A DNA stretch of 23,359 nt, taken from positions 1 to 23,359 of the forward strand of contig JAISLX010000052.1 in assembly GCA_031277045.1 (NCBI GenBank). Reading direction: 5' to 3'. The translations under genes and the position numbers were made by a program. The DNA is from Treponema sp. GTDB taxonomy: Bacteria > Spirochaetota > Spirochaetia > Treponematales > Breznakiellaceae. Positions 8,280 through 17,116 of the stretch are shown here, piece by piece (within the stretch, counting starts at the first letter, position 1; each line of letters opens with the position of its first letter). Under the pieces are notes generated by a model. It ran no database searches, was not told the DNA's origin, and saw only the letters and a program-made list of their open reading frames with translations.

Positions 8280-8864
8280 ATGTTTGAATGCATGTACAGC
8301 GGCTCCTTGCGTATAAACACATCCATACCCTCGGAATACCGGGAAGCGGCGGAAAAACTGTTTCCGGCGGACGGTGAACCGGACGCGGCGGCGGCCAGGG
8401 CTTTCGCGAAAATTCTGGGCATAGAGGCCGATTACACGCGCCTGTTCCAGGTTAACAAGGACAGCGGGGAAACACACCATTTTCTGGCTCATTTTCAAAA
8501 CAACCTGAATCTGCTGATTCAAAAAACCTGGGTGGAAAAGGCGGACGAGGCCCGCAAGGCAAAACTGGAAACCCGGGTTCCCCCTTTTGTCAGGGAGATA
8601 GAACAGGGCGATTTTCGGCGGGCCCTTCACGATTTCGGCGTCATCCTGCAAGAACTTGCCTACCTGTTTTTTGGCTCACAAAGTACCGGGGAAGATTTTA
8701 TCGAATACGCCCTGCGTATTGATATACAGATGGGGCTTTTCTGGTGGTACGGGGTACAGTTAAACCGTCTGGCGGATCCCTCCGGGGAGAACGGGAAAGC
8801 GGCGCATGACGAAAGCCTGTGGGCGGTTTTATTGATTGGCATCTGCTATCTCACCAATTTTTAA
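8280..8864 (+). CDS. Hypothetical protein, 194 aa
   Basis: A largely helical, acidic protein without a signal peptide; the last 20 residues (LWAVLLIGICYLTNF) are hydrophobic. I do not recognise a family. Codon use and third-position GC match the surrounding genes, so coding is likely. The start is uncertain: no strong ribosome site precedes ATG 8280, and Met5 (8292) is an alternative. It is divergent from the isomerase and is followed 91 bases later by glnS on the same strand. Confidence 0.6.
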   Translation: MFECMYSGSLRINTSIPSEYREAAEKLFPADGEPDAAAARAFAKILGIEADYTRLFQVNKDSGETHHFLAHFQNNLNLLIQKTWVEKADEARKAKLETRVPPFVREIEQGDFRRALHDFGVILQELAYLFFGSQSTGEDFIEYALRIDIQMGLFWWYGVQLNRLADPSGENGKAAHDESLWAVLLIGICYLTNF

Positions 8865-8955
8865 GTCCGGTGTTCTGCGCGCGATTTATCTTTTGTGAAA
8901 AGCCCTGCGAACACACTTGAATTGCGCGGCACGGAGCGCCGGGAAAGGAGTTGTT

Positions 8956-10719
8956 ATGGAAACCGCGCATGACACCGGAACCAGTTCCGGAACGGGGACC
9001 GATTTTATCAGCGAATTTATTAAAGAGGACCTGGCGAAGGGGCGGTATACCCGCGTCCATACCCGTTTCCCCCCGGAGCCCAACGGCTGGCTGCACATCG
9101 GGCACTGCAAGGCTTTTTATATCGATTTTACGATGGCCGAACGTTTCAGCGGCCTGTGCAACCTGCGGTTTGACGATACCAACCCGGAAAAAGAGGACAT
9201 TTCCTACGTCAACGCCATTAAGCGGGATGTCCGCTGGATGGGCTACGACTGGGAAGACCGGGAATATTACGCCTCTGACTACTACGAGTATCTCTACGAT
9301 TTGGCGGTGAAAATTATCAAGAAGGGCCGCGCCTACGTGGACGACCTTTCCGAAGACGAGATAAGCGAATACCGGGGCACGGCGGTGCAGGATAAGAGCA
9401 ACATCACCATAACGCCCCCCGGCCGCAACAGCCCCTGGCGGGACCGGAGCGTGGAAGAAAACCTGGATCTGTTTGCCCGGATGAGGGCGGGGGAATTCTC
9501 CGACGGCGCCAAAACCCTGCGGGCCAAGATCGACATGACAAGCCCCAACCTTCTGGAACGGGACCCCGTGATGTACCGGATACGCCGGGAACACCACTAC
9601 CGCACGGGGAATTCGTGGTGTATCTATCCCATGTATGATTTCCAGCACCCCCTGTCGGACGCCAAAGAGGGGATTACCCATTCGCTGTGTTCCCTGGAGT
9701 ACGAAATTCACCGGCCCCTTTACGACTGGTTTATTCGGGAGGCGGAAGTCTTTCCCAGCCGGCAGATTGAGTTTTCCCGGCTCAACATGACCCGCACGGT
9801 AATGAGCAAACGCTGGCTGCTCCGGCTGGTACGGGAAAAGTACGTTTCCGGCTGGGACGATCCCCGGCTTCCCACCATCGCGGGACTGCGCCGGCGGGGC
9901 TACACCCCGGAGGCGATCCGGAACTTTGTGTCCCAGGTGGGAATCGCCAAGACCGACAGCATGGTGGACATTGCCTTTCTGGAATACTGCGTGAGGGAAC
10001 ATCTGAACAAGACAAGCCGCCGGGTTATGGTGGTACTGCGGCCGCTTAAACTTATCATCGACAACTGGCCCGCGGGGAAGCCGGAAGAACTGGAAGCGTT
10101 AAACAACCCGGAAGACGAAAGCGCCGGAAAACGGATGGTCCCGTTTTCCGGGGAACTGTGGATCGAGCGGGAGGATTTTGAGGAAGTTCCGCCGCCCAAA
10201 TATTTCCGCCTGTACCCCGGAAATTCGGTACGGCTCCGTTACGGTTACATCGTAACCTGTTCCGGCTGCGAGAAAAACGCGGCGGGGGAGATTACGGCGG
10301 TACATTGCCGCTACGATCCGGACACCAGGGGGGGCAACGCCGCGGACAACAGAAAAGTCAAAAGCACGATCCACTGGGTCAGCGCCGCCCATGCCGTAAC
10401 CGTGGAAGCGCGGCTTTACGATTACCTTTTTTCTGTTGATCGGCCCATGGACCTGCCCCCCGGCGGAGACTTTGTGGACAATCTGAACCCCGCCTCCCTG
10501 GAAGTAATTTCCGGCGCCCGCGGCGAACCCTGCCTTGCCCAGGCGGCGCCGGAAGAACGGTTCCAGTTTGAGCGGCTGGGCTATTTTGTACGGGATACCC
10601 CGGTAATTACCGAAGGCCTGGACGAGGGCGGAGAATCCCGGAACGGGGGCCTGGTGTTCAACAGAACCGTGGGGCTTAGAGACACCTGGGCAAAGCTGCG
10701 GAACAAGGCCGGCGCATAG
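8956..10719 (+). CDS. glnS: Glutaminyl-tRNA synthetase
   Basis: A 587-aa class I synthetase that charges tRNA-Gln. The HIGH motif is at residues 47-50 inside PPEPNGWLHIGH, and the KMSKS-like loop is MSKR at 283-286. The GlnRS/GluRS-shared FDDTNPEKE and the GlnS-type beta-barrel anticodon domain (about 335-585) follow. ATG 8956 is chosen because GGAAAGGAG lies six bases upstream; an in-frame TTG at 8917 would lack this. Presence of glnS implies direct Gln-tRNA charging instead of, or beside, the GatCAB route. It ends just before a strong terminator. Confidence 0.97.
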   Translation: METAHDTGTSSGTGTDFISEFIKEDLAKGRYTRVHTRFPPEPNGWLHIGHCKAFYIDFTMAERFSGLCNLRFDDTNPEKEDISYVNAIKRDVRWMGYDWEDREYYASDYYEYLYDLAVKIIKKGRAYVDDLSEDEISEYRGTAVQDKSNITITPPGRNSPWRDRSVEENLDLFARMRAGEFSDGAKTLRAKIDMTSPNLLERDPVMYRIRREHHYRTGNSWCIYPMYDFQHPLSDAKEGITHSLCSLEYEIHRPLYDWFIREAEVFPSRQIEFSRLNMTRTVMSKRWLLRLVREKYVSGWDDPRLPTIAGLRRRGYTPEAIRNFVSQVGIAKTDSMVDIAFLEYCVREHLNKTSRRVMVVLRPLKLIIDNWPAGKPEELEALNNPEDESAGKRMVPFSGELWIEREDFEEVPPPKYFRLYPGNSVRLRYGYIVTCSGCEKNAAGEITAVHCRYDPDTRGGNAADNRKVKSTIHWVSAAHAVTVEARLYDYLFSVDRPMDLPPGGDFVDNLNPASLEVISGARGEPCLAQAAPEERFQFERLGYFVRDTPVITEGLDEGGESRNGGLVFNRTVGLRDTWAKLRNKAGA

Positions 10720-10791
10720 AAAATCATTGCGCGGTTTCCCCGGATTCAGCCTTGGATTTAGAGTCTCACCGCTGGAAAAAATCAGAATACG

Positions 10792-10825
10792 CACAAGCCC
10801 CGCTTTTCGGCGGGGCTTGTGTTTT
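10792..10825 (+). terminator. Rho-independent terminator after glnS, possibly bidirectional
   Basis: A perfect 12-bp stem (CACAAGCCCCGC/GCGGGGCTTGTG) with a 6-base loop is followed by TTTT. On the other strand a run of six T follows about 10 bases after the stem, so it may also stop the convergent nitrogenase-like operon. A second small hairpin (GGCAGC-GAA-GCTGCC, 10859-10873) lies just after the NifD-like stop. Confidence 0.88.
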
Positions 10826-10878
10826 GTGGTTGATAACGTCGCCGGTACCGGCCGGACCGGCAGCGAAGCTGCCTCCCC

Positions 10879-12411
10879 CTATTCCTTCCCCCCTTCCACG
10901 ATGGGGACGGATTTGATATACGAGAAAGGATCTTTGTCGTACCAGTCCTGCTTAAAGGGCAGCGGGAGGTTAAGCGAAAGCTGTTTGTTAAACTGGAAGT
11001 TTTGCAGCTTCTGGTTCAGCCGCCGGGCGATTTCAAAGACCCCCGAATAACCGCAGTAATTGTACGCGGGGCCGAAAAGGGGCAGCAGGGGCAGGCCGTA
11101 GCGGGAGGCGATGTTGTTCCCTCCCACGTGGGCAATTAAAATATCGGGCTTAAGGCGGCGGACGATGTTGGCCATTTCAAAAGGCTGGTTGGTGGCGACG
11201 CTGAACTGTACGTCGCCGATGTTTTCCAGGGCTTCGAAGATGGGTTCCACAAACCTGTCGTAATGGTGCGCCTTAAAGCCCACGACTTCCATGCCAAGGT
11301 CCTGGCATATCTCCGCGGTGGCGACGATCCGCACTTCGCCCCCGGCAAGGTACACGCGCTTTCCGGCGAGGATGTCCTTAAAGGGTTCTATGGCTTCCGC
11401 CAGGGCGGCGTTTTCCGCGCGGATCAGATTTTCCGCTTCCTTCTCAAGGCCAAAGTGCCCCGCTATTTTCCTGAGCCAGCGGTCGGTGTTTTTCCTGCCG
11501 ATGGGGATGGTGTCCACGACAAAGGGAATGTTGTACTTCTCTTTGAGGTGTTCCACAAAGTAATCGTCGTGAGTGCCGCAGATGCTGATGTTGAGGGATG
11601 TTTCCAGGGCGTACTGAAAATCCTCAGGCTCGGCGTAGCAGGGAATAAACGACACGTTAAGCCCCAGGGCTTCAAGGAGGCGTTTGAATTCCACTTCGTC
11701 GGCGCGGCTCATCGATCCTACGTTCAGCACGTTGACGTTCCGGCTGGTCCGGTACTGTTCGCGGATTTTGAAACTGTCGTCTTCCCAGACGGGGAGCCGC
11801 CGGTCAGGATAGCGGATGTACTTTTTGAGGATGCCGTGGTACACGGCGTCGTAGGCGGTGGCCATAAGCTTTGTCTTAAAGCCTTCGCAGTGGATAGGGA
11901 CGAGGATCGCGGCGGTCTCTTTTTGCAGATCGTCGAGGATGCTGTCCACGTCGTCGCCGATAAGGGCGGGGACGCAGCTTATGGTAACGATGATCGAATC
12001 GGGCCGGAATTCCCTGTCGGCAAAGATGACCGCCTCCCGCAGCTTCCGTTCGCCGCCGCTTATCACGTCCGGCTCGTCCAGATTGGTGGTAAGCCAGATC
12101 ATGCCTTCGGCCCCGGGGTCGCGGATCCGCTTGAAGGTTTTGTTCTGCCCCAGATTCCCGGTGGAGCAGATGCCGCAGCCGACAGGCCCGTGCATGATCA
12201 CCACGGCGTTCCTGATGGAGTTGAGAATCCCCAGGCTCAGGGTAAACTGGCAGCCCTGGGCCATCGTAAAGGCCCGGCTGGAAAGGTTGGTGCAGCCTGA
12301 AGCCAAGGCCTGTTTACAGGTGCGTACCTGGGAGCAGGTCCCGCCAAAGGCGATGGCGGCGTGAAGCCGGTCCTCCCTGCTGGGAGCCGATTTAGCGTCT
12401 AAAAAATTCAT
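10879..12411 (-). CDS. NifD-like (component 1 alpha-type) nitrogenase-superfamily subunit
   Basis: A 510-aa member of the nitrogenase component 1 superfamily. P-cluster-type ligands are C54, C79 (in HGPVGCG) and C146 (in ISCVPALIGDD), matching NifD C62, C88 and C154. C278 (in SICGTHDDYF) aligns with the cofactor ligand C275. NifD His442 aligns with F446 beside a two-residue deletion; Gln191 and His195 align with M183 and Y187. The metal-site scaffold is thus kept but nitrogenase catalytic residues are not. An extra N-terminal cysteine group (C26, C32, C40) precedes the conserved fold. GGAGG lies five bases before the ATG. It is the last gene of the run, 37 bases after the K-like gene. Likely role: the catalytic half of a nitrogenase-like reductase, substrate unknown. 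A cofactor scaffold (NifE-like) is the main alternative. Confidence 0.85.
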   Translation of the reverse strand: MNFLDAKSAPSREDRLHAAIAFGGTCSQVRTCKQALASGCTNLSSRAFTMAQGCQFTLSLGILNSIRNAVVIMHGPVGCGICSTGNLGQNKTFKRIRDPGAEGMIWLTTNLDEPDVISGGERKLREAVIFADREFRPDSIIVTISCVPALIGDDVDSILDDLQKETAAILVPIHCEGFKTKLMATAYDAVYHGILKKYIRYPDRRLPVWEDDSFKIREQYRTSRNVNVLNVGSMSRADEVEFKRLLEALGLNVSFIPCYAEPEDFQYALETSLNISICGTHDDYFVEHLKEKYNIPFVVDTIPIGRKNTDRWLRKIAGHFGLEKEAENLIRAENAALAEAIEPFKDILAGKRVYLAGGEVRIVATAEICQDLGMEVVGFKAHHYDRFVEPIFEALENIGDVQFSVATNQPFEMANIVRRLKPDILIAHVGGNNIASRYGLPLLPLFGPAYNYCGYSGVFEIARRLNQKLQNFQFNKQLSLNLPLPFKQDWYDKDPFSYIKSVPIVEGGKE

Positions 12412-12448
12412 ACAAACCTCCGTTCTCGCAAATCTGATCCGCGGGCCG

Positions 12449-13789
12449 TCAGCGGCCCATGACCAGGTAGGTGATAATGTCTTCCGTCAGGGAAAGCCCC
12501 CCGGTAAAACCCGCGTAGGCCCGGTTCATGACGCAGCGGCTGGTAAGGGGGAACGTAACAGGCACCAGGGGAAAGCCGAACTCCTGGGCCAGGTCCCGCT
12601 CGTGGGCGCTGCCCACTATAACCGCCGGTCCCAGGGAATCGTAGTAGCGGCCGCCGCGGTTGCGGGGCCACACTTCCCGCAGGTACTTTTTTACCGACGA
12701 GGTGTCGGTGTCAAAGTACACAGGCGGCTTGATTGCGGAATTAAGCGCGCCGAACTGGGTGCCGATGGTTTTTTGGCGGTTTTCATCCGGCGGATCCGTC
12801 ACCACCACAAGCCGCGGTATCCAGCCCAGTTCGTCGGAAAGGAAACGGGTCAGCGCGGGGGCGTAGCTTGAATCCCCCACGACAATGGCGTAACGCTGCA
12901 GGTCCGCGTCGTTGTAGATGTCGGCGATCCGCTCCAGGTAGTTGTAGTACAGCTTTTTTTCTTCCGCGATAAGGGCGGCGATGCGGGCGGGATCGATGCC
13001 GAGGGCGTTGCCCGCGGTTTTCAGGAAGTTTTCCCCCGCTACGGCGCCGATGGGGAAGGGGGTTACGATGTAGGGTATGCCGTGGACTTCCTCGAAACGG
13101 CGGGCGCTGTCGATTCCAAAACTGTTGGATACGACGATATTAAGGGCGGCCTTTCCGGCGTTTTTGATGTCGTCCAGGGTTTCTCCTTCGCCGAAAAAGG
13201 TGTTGGCCTTTAGGCCCAGCTTTTCCAGGAGCCGTTTTATTTCCCGCAGATTCCCCTTCCAGAATACGTCCTGGGCGGGCACGATGCCCAGCACGTTCAC
13301 CGCCAGGGGATCCTTTTCATCCGATTTTTCGATGTACTGCTCGACAAGGCCCTTGATTAAAAGCTCGTATCCGGTAAAGGCGCTGCCCCTGAAACTGGGG
13401 GTGGGAACGGCGATAACCGGTTTTCCGGCTTTTTTGAATTCGGAAACCACCGCTACCGTATCGTCCCCGATCATGTCCACCATGCAGCCGGTAAGCACCA
13501 CGTACAGGTCCCCGTCCACGATCTCCAGGGTGCTTTGAATCTGCTCCCGCAGCCGCGCTTCCCCGCCAAAAACTACGTCCCGCTCCACCACGTTGGAACT
13601 GGGCATGGCGTTGCCGCCGCAGTAGCCGCCTCCCAAATACCCCGCTCCGGCGTTTAGCGCGGCGTTGATGTTGCCGCCGCAGCCCGCGGATCCGTGAATG
13701 ATGGTGATGGCGCGCGGTACGGCGTGGAGGGTTCCCAAGGCGCCTCCCAGAGCGCAGGTATAGCGGGGCCTGTCAATAAATCTGCTCAT
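12449..13789 (-). CDS. NifK-like (component 1 beta-type) nitrogenase-superfamily subunit
   Basis: A 446-aa partner of the NifD-like protein. C12, C37 (in HGSAGCGG) and C102 (in LTGCMVDMIGDD) match NifK C70, C95 and C153; the spacing of the first two (25) is identical. TPSFRGSAFTG (130-140) keeps the Ser equivalent to beta-Ser188. Where NifD has its cofactor Cys, this protein has Ser (VVSNSFG), as expected for a beta subunit. The end SRCVMNRAYAGFTGG matches the NifK C-terminal pattern. It lacks the roughly 58-residue NifK N-terminal extension and carries an extra C57. All three cysteines argue against NifN, which usually keeps one. It sits 22 bases after the NifB-like gene and before the D-like gene, the reverse of the usual D-K order. 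GAGGAG precedes the ATG. Confidence 0.85.
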   Translation of the reverse strand: MSRFIDRPRYTCALGGALGTLHAVPRAITIIHGSAGCGGNINAALNAGAGYLGGGYCGGNAMPSSNVVERDVVFGGEARLREQIQSTLEIVDGDLYVVLTGCMVDMIGDDTVAVVSEFKKAGKPVIAVPTPSFRGSAFTGYELLIKGLVEQYIEKSDEKDPLAVNVLGIVPAQDVFWKGNLREIKRLLEKLGLKANTFFGEGETLDDIKNAGKAALNIVVSNSFGIDSARRFEEVHGIPYIVTPFPIGAVAGENFLKTAGNALGIDPARIAALIAEEKKLYYNYLERIADIYNDADLQRYAIVVGDSSYAPALTRFLSDELGWIPRLVVVTDPPDENRQKTIGTQFGALNSAIKPPVYFDTDTSSVKKYLREVWPRNRGGRYYDSLGPAVIVGSAHERDLAQEFGFPLVPVTFPLTSRCVMNRAYAGFTGGLSLTEDIITYLVMGR

Positions 13790-13810
13790 AATAATTCTCC
13801 TCTCTTGCTT

Positions 13811-14707
13811 CTATCCGTGTGAAAACGTCTGTTCAAATTCCCGCTGCCCGTAGAGCAGGGACGACAAATCCTCCCGTCCGGGAATACCGGCGGCGTCGGC
13901 CCGGCAGTGCCGGCAGTGCCGGAACACGGGCAGGTACGCTTCCGCCGCTTCCCGCGCGCCGGCCAGTTCGGTACAACTGGGCGCGGGAAACGCGGCGAAC
14001 TCGTACTGGGGGATAAGGGGAATGATGTTGGCGATTCCCGCCCCGTGCGCCGCCGCGGTCCGGGCTATATCCCCGATATGGGCCCCGTTTATCGCGGGGA
14101 TAAGGACGATGTTGACCTTGATCAGAATCCCCAGCGCGACGGCTTTTTCAATGCCCCGCTTCTGCGCCTCGATCAGTATCTCCGCTCCCTCAGTCCCCCG
14201 GTACGTTTTTCCGTCCAGGATCACCCGCGAGCAGATCTTGTCGAGGATGACGGGGTCCACGGCGTTTACCGTTACCGTCAGTGTCCGTACACCCACCCGG
14301 TACACCTCGTCCGCGCAGCGTTCCAGCAGCAGGCCGTTGGTGCTGAGGCAGTTGATAAGACCGGGGTACTCGCGGTGGATAAGCGCGAAGGTCTCCAGCG
14401 CGTGGGGGGTGGCCAGCGTGTCGCCGGGCCCTGCGATTCCGGCCACGGTAATGTCCGGGCAGATATCCAGCGCCCGCCGTATCAGATCCAGGGCGTCCTG
14501 GGGCTTTAGGAGTTCCGCGCTGACTCCGGGCCTCTGCTCCGCCTTGTTAAAGGCACGCTTGCAGAATCGGCACTGGATATTGCAGGCGGGGCTTACGGGA
14601 AGGTGGACCCGCCCCCGGTTTACATTGGCCTCCCCGGAAAAGCAGGGGTGCCGGCTGCTGATGCGGGTGTACCGTTCGCCGATCTTCGCGGCGCCTAAAC
14701 AAGACAT
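13811..14707 (-). CDS. NifB-like radical SAM cofactor-biosynthesis protein
   Basis: A 298-aa radical SAM protein. The SAM cluster motif is C42-x3-C46-x2-C49 (PACNIQCRFC). NifB-specific features are HPCFSGEA at 20-27, GIAGPGDTLATP, CLSTNGL, TVTVNAVDP and the C-terminal C265/C268 pair (RHCRHCRADAAG), which hold the accessory clusters in characterised NifB. It lacks the fused NifX-like domain, as in many archaeal and clostridial NifB. NifB inserts the central carbide to make the 8Fe precursor (NifB-co/L-cluster); its presence here implies the D/K pair carries such a cofactor. It may serve only this enzyme (a MarB-like role) or also a nitrogenase elsewhere. AGAGG precedes the ATG. A small hairpin (14727-14742) separates it from the cysteine synthase gene. 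Confidence 0.92.
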   Translation of the reverse strand: MSCLGAAKIGERYTRISSRHPCFSGEANVNRGRVHLPVSPACNIQCRFCKRAFNKAEQRPGVSAELLKPQDALDLIRRALDICPDITVAGIAGPGDTLATPHALETFALIHREYPGLINCLSTNGLLLERCADEVYRVGVRTLTVTVNAVDPVILDKICSRVILDGKTYRGTEGAEILIEAQKRGIEKAVALGILIKVNIVLIPAINGAHIGDIARTAAAHGAGIANIIPLIPQYEFAAFPAPSCTELAGAREAAEAYLPVFRHCRHCRADAAGIPGREDLSSLLYGQREFEQTFSHG

Positions 14708-14760
14708 TGTGTACCTCTCGTATACCGCGGCGTTACCGCCGCCTGTAAATATGTACCGCG

Positions 14761-15711
14761 CTAAAAACGCGGGCGTTCCAGCGAATCGAACAGGGGAGTG
14801 GACAGGTAGCGTTCCCCCGTATCCGGCAGCAGGGCCACGACGAGTTTACCCTCGGACTCAGGCCTGCGGGCAATCTGGGCCGCGGCAAACGCGGCGGCCC
14901 CGGATGATATGCCCACCAGGAGTCCCTCCAGCGCGGCGAGGCGCTGGGCGGTTTGAAAGGCGTCGTCGGTGCGGACTCTGTAAATTTCGTCGTATATGGC
15001 GGTGTTCAGCACCTGGGGGACAAAACCCGCGCCGATGCCCTGAATTTTGTGGGGACCCGGCGCGGAACCTGACAGGACCGCCGAATCGTAGGGCTCCACG
15101 GCGATAATTTTTACGGCGGGGTTCCGTTCCTTGAGCGCCTCTCCCACCCCGGTGATAGTGCCGCCCGTGCCGACACCGGCGACAAAGACCGCCACCTCGC
15201 CGTCCGTGTCCCGCCAGATTTCCTCCGCCGTGGTCCGGCGGTGGACTTCGGGGTTGGCGGGATTATTGAACTGCTGGGGGATGTACGCGCCGGGGATCTG
15301 GGCTTTGAGTTCCTCCGCCTTGCGGATGGCGCCTTTCATGCCGTCCTTGCCGGGGGTAAGGACCAGTTCCGCATTCAGGGCCTTCAATAAGTTGCGCCGT
15401 TCCACGCTCATCGTGTCGGGCATCACCAGGATGATCCGGTAGCCTTTGGCCGCCGCCACAAAGGCAAGGCCGACCCCGGTGTTCCCGCTGGTAGGTTCGA
15501 TAATCACGCTGTCTGAGTCCACAAGCCCGTCCCGCTCGGCGGCCTCGATCATCGCAAGGGCGATCCGGTCCTTGACGCTTCCCAGGGGGTTAAAATACTC
15601 AAGTTTCGCCACCAGGCGCCCCCGAATCCCAAGGTCCCGGCCGTATTTGGACAGTTCCAACAGCGGCGTGTTCCCGATAAGGTCGGTCAACTTACCCGCA
15701 ATCCGTGCCAT
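14761..15711 (-). CDS. cysK: Cysteine synthase (O-acetylserine sulfhydrylase)
   Basis: A 316-aa PLP enzyme of the CysK/CysM type, making L-cysteine from O-acetylserine and sulfide. The N-terminal IGNTPLLEL, Schiff-base lysine K47 in NPLGSVKDR, the PTSGNTG substrate loop, the GTGGTITG phosphate loop and SSGAAA are all present. Length and motif order are standard. GGAGG lies five bases before ATG. It lies between the binding-protein gene and the nifB-like gene in one run, which suggests that the system delivers sulfide (or a thiol) that this enzyme captures. A role in supplying cysteine for Fe-S clusters is also possible. A thiol-accepting relative cannot be excluded from sequence alone. Confidence 0.93.
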   Translation of the reverse strand: MARIAGKLTDLIGNTPLLELSKYGRDLGIRGRLVAKLEYFNPLGSVKDRIALAMIEAAERDGLVDSDSVIIEPTSGNTGVGLAFVAAAKGYRIILVMPDTMSVERRNLLKALNAELVLTPGKDGMKGAIRKAEELKAQIPGAYIPQQFNNPANPEVHRRTTAEEIWRDTDGEVAVFVAGVGTGGTITGVGEALKERNPAVKIIAVEPYDSAVLSGSAPGPHKIQGIGAGFVPQVLNTAIYDEIYRVRTDDAFQTAQRLAALEGLLVGISSGAAAFAAAQIARRPESEGKLVVALLPDTGERYLSTPLFDSLERPRF

Positions 15712-15736
15712 ATAATCCTCCGCGTTCAGTTATGGC

Positions 15737-15771
15737 GAAGGTACGAACGGCCGCAGGCCGCCCGTACCTTC
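15737..15771. repeat. Intercistronic hairpin between binding-protein and cysteine synthase genes
   Basis: GAAGGTACG and CGTACCTTC form a 9-bp stem with an inner GGCC/GGCC extension. A T-run follows on the plus strand only, whereas the flanking genes run on the minus strand. It is therefore more likely an mRNA-stability or processing element than a terminator for the operon. Confidence 0.5.
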
Positions 15772-15794
15772 TACTTTTTTACATAAAAAGCGCT

Positions 15795-16838
15795 TCAAAA
15801 TAGGGAATCCGGTACTCCGTCCAGGGCGACAAAGATGTTCCTGGTCAGGGCTTCGGGGTCCACATCCTCCCCCACAAGCCCGATCCGCTGAAGGTCCCGG
15901 GTGTTCCGGCCTATGGCGATCTGCGCGCCGCTTACCGACGAGCGGTAATTGTAGGTTTTAAGAATCGCGCCGTTCACTTCGGGGTCCCCGGCGACATAGC
16001 GCTTTTCCGCCATAAGCCGGGCGGTTTCCTCCGGGTTGTTCTGCACAAACGCCGCCGCCTTCTGGATGGCCCGCGTAAATTTCGCCGCGGTCTGGGGGTG
16101 GTTTTTAATAAAATCGCTGCCCGCCACGATCACGCAGCACTGCTCGTCTTTCAGGTAGTCGTCGGTAGCCTGGTTGATAATCACGCGGGCGCCGGTATCC
16201 TGTTCGGTTAGGTAGGCAGTGGGGTCCCCCAGCGCGATGGCGTCCACCTGGCCCCGTTCAAGGGCCAGCGGCAGATCGGCGGACTGGTAGATTACCCACT
16301 CAACCTCCAGGTTATCCACGGTTACCCCAATCCCCAGTTCCGCCAGGTAGCGCTGGGTAATCACCGTGCTGCTGGAAGCCATACCGCTGGTGCCGATTTT
16401 CTTGCCCCTCAGGTCCGCAGGAGTCTTGATGTCGGAATCGGCGCGGACCAGAACCTTCTGGCAGCCGGTGTGGAGGCCCAGAGGTATCTTTACGTCAAGG
16501 CCGTTGGCCAGGGGCTGGATCAGCGTGGCAAGCAGGTTGTTCGTTACGTCGATCTGGCCGGTCGTCAGCATCAGGTTGGTCTGGCCGGTTTCCACCTGAA
16601 CCAGATCCCACTTAAGGCCTTCTTCCTCGTAGTAGCCTTTTTCGATGGCGATAAAGAACGGGGCGCTGCACAGGCCGACGGTAACGCCCTGCCCGATCTT
16701 CACCACGTAGTCCTCTTCCACCACCGCGGAAGCTTGCGCCTTTGCGGAATCTCCCGCCGTTGCAGAATCTTGAGCCTTCCCCCGGCAGGCCGGAAATATC
16801 AGGCCGGCCAGCAGAACCGCTAAAAGCATTTTTTTCAT
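15795..16838 (-). CDS. NitT/TauT-type ABC substrate-binding lipoprotein
   Basis: A 347-aa periplasmic binding protein. A signal peptide with relaxed, spirochaete-like lipobox (LIFPAC, Cys18) is followed by an Ala/Ser linker. The NMT1/SsuA-like fold then begins (KIGQGVTVGLCSAPFFIAIEKGYYEEEGL), with typical blocks LRGKKIGTSGMASSS, ALERGQVDAIALGDPTAYL and FTRAIQKAAAFVQNNPEETARL. Relatives bind sulfonates, taurine, nitrate, aromatic acids or thiamine precursors. The ligand cannot be read, but cysteine synthase next door favours an organosulfur compound (inference). Cysteines in the mature part (C57, C125, C235, C236) are unusual for this class. AGGAG precedes ATG. The cognate ATPase and permease lie upstream in the same run. 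Confidence 0.9.
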   Translation of the reverse strand: MKKMLLAVLLAGLIFPACRGKAQDSATAGDSAKAQASAVVEEDYVVKIGQGVTVGLCSAPFFIAIEKGYYEEEGLKWDLVQVETGQTNLMLTTGQIDVTNNLLATLIQPLANGLDVKIPLGLHTGCQKVLVRADSDIKTPADLRGKKIGTSGMASSSTVITQRYLAELGIGVTVDNLEVEWVIYQSADLPLALERGQVDAIALGDPTAYLTEQDTGARVIINQATDDYLKDEQCCVIVAGSDFIKNHPQTAAKFTRAIQKAAAFVQNNPEETARLMAEKRYVAGDPEVNGAILKTYNYRSSVSGAQIAIGRNTRDLQRIGLVGEDVDPEALTRNIFVALDGVPDSLF

Positions 16839-16919
16839 ATCCTCTCCTTAGCTTTATGAGATAAGGCGGTTCCACATTTGGTTATGTAAAACCGTCCCGC
16901 AACCCCCCGCCAGATAGAT

Positions 16920-17090
16920 TTAGCGGAGGGGGAATTCCCAACGGACAGCCCTGAAACCCGGCCGGGCTTTCAGGGGCTTTTCTACAGAAATGTTGCTGCC
17001 CGCCGCCTCCACAAGACAGACGCTGCGGACCGGTTTGGCCTTGAGATTTTCCAGCAGTAAGGCGCCGGTGTTCAAATTTCTTTTACCCAT
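16920..17090 (-). CDS. Possible 56-aa small protein inside the operon
   Basis: This is an ATG-to-TAA frame of 56 codons, starting MGKRNLNTGALLLENLKAK and ending VRWEFPLR. Third codon positions are GC-rich like the neighbouring genes. An AAGGA lies about 13 bases before the ATG, which is longer than ideal. The protein is basic, has one Cys and no membrane segment. It fills the 405-base gap between the flavoprotein and binding-protein genes. I do not recognise it. It could be a small operon-specific accessory protein or the remnant of a longer gene. Confidence 0.4.
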   Translation of the reverse strand: MGKRNLNTGALLLENLKAKPVRSVCLVEAAGSNISVEKPLKARPGFRAVRWEFPLR

Positions 17091-17116
17091 GTCTACAATT
17101 TTTCCTTATATATGAG

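Noticed and set aside
10879..13789. Functional Mo, V or Fe-only nitrogenase
   Set aside because: Residues equivalent to NifD Gln191, His195 and His442 are replaced, the K-like subunit lacks the usual N-terminal extension, and no nifH, nifE, nifN or nifV is present.
10879..13789. Chlorophyllide/protochlorophyllide reductase or F430 (Cfb) enzyme
   Set aside because: NifB-like gene, the kept cofactor Cys and the six P-cluster-type Cys fit cofactor-bearing enzymes instead; no tetrapyrrole genes are nearby.
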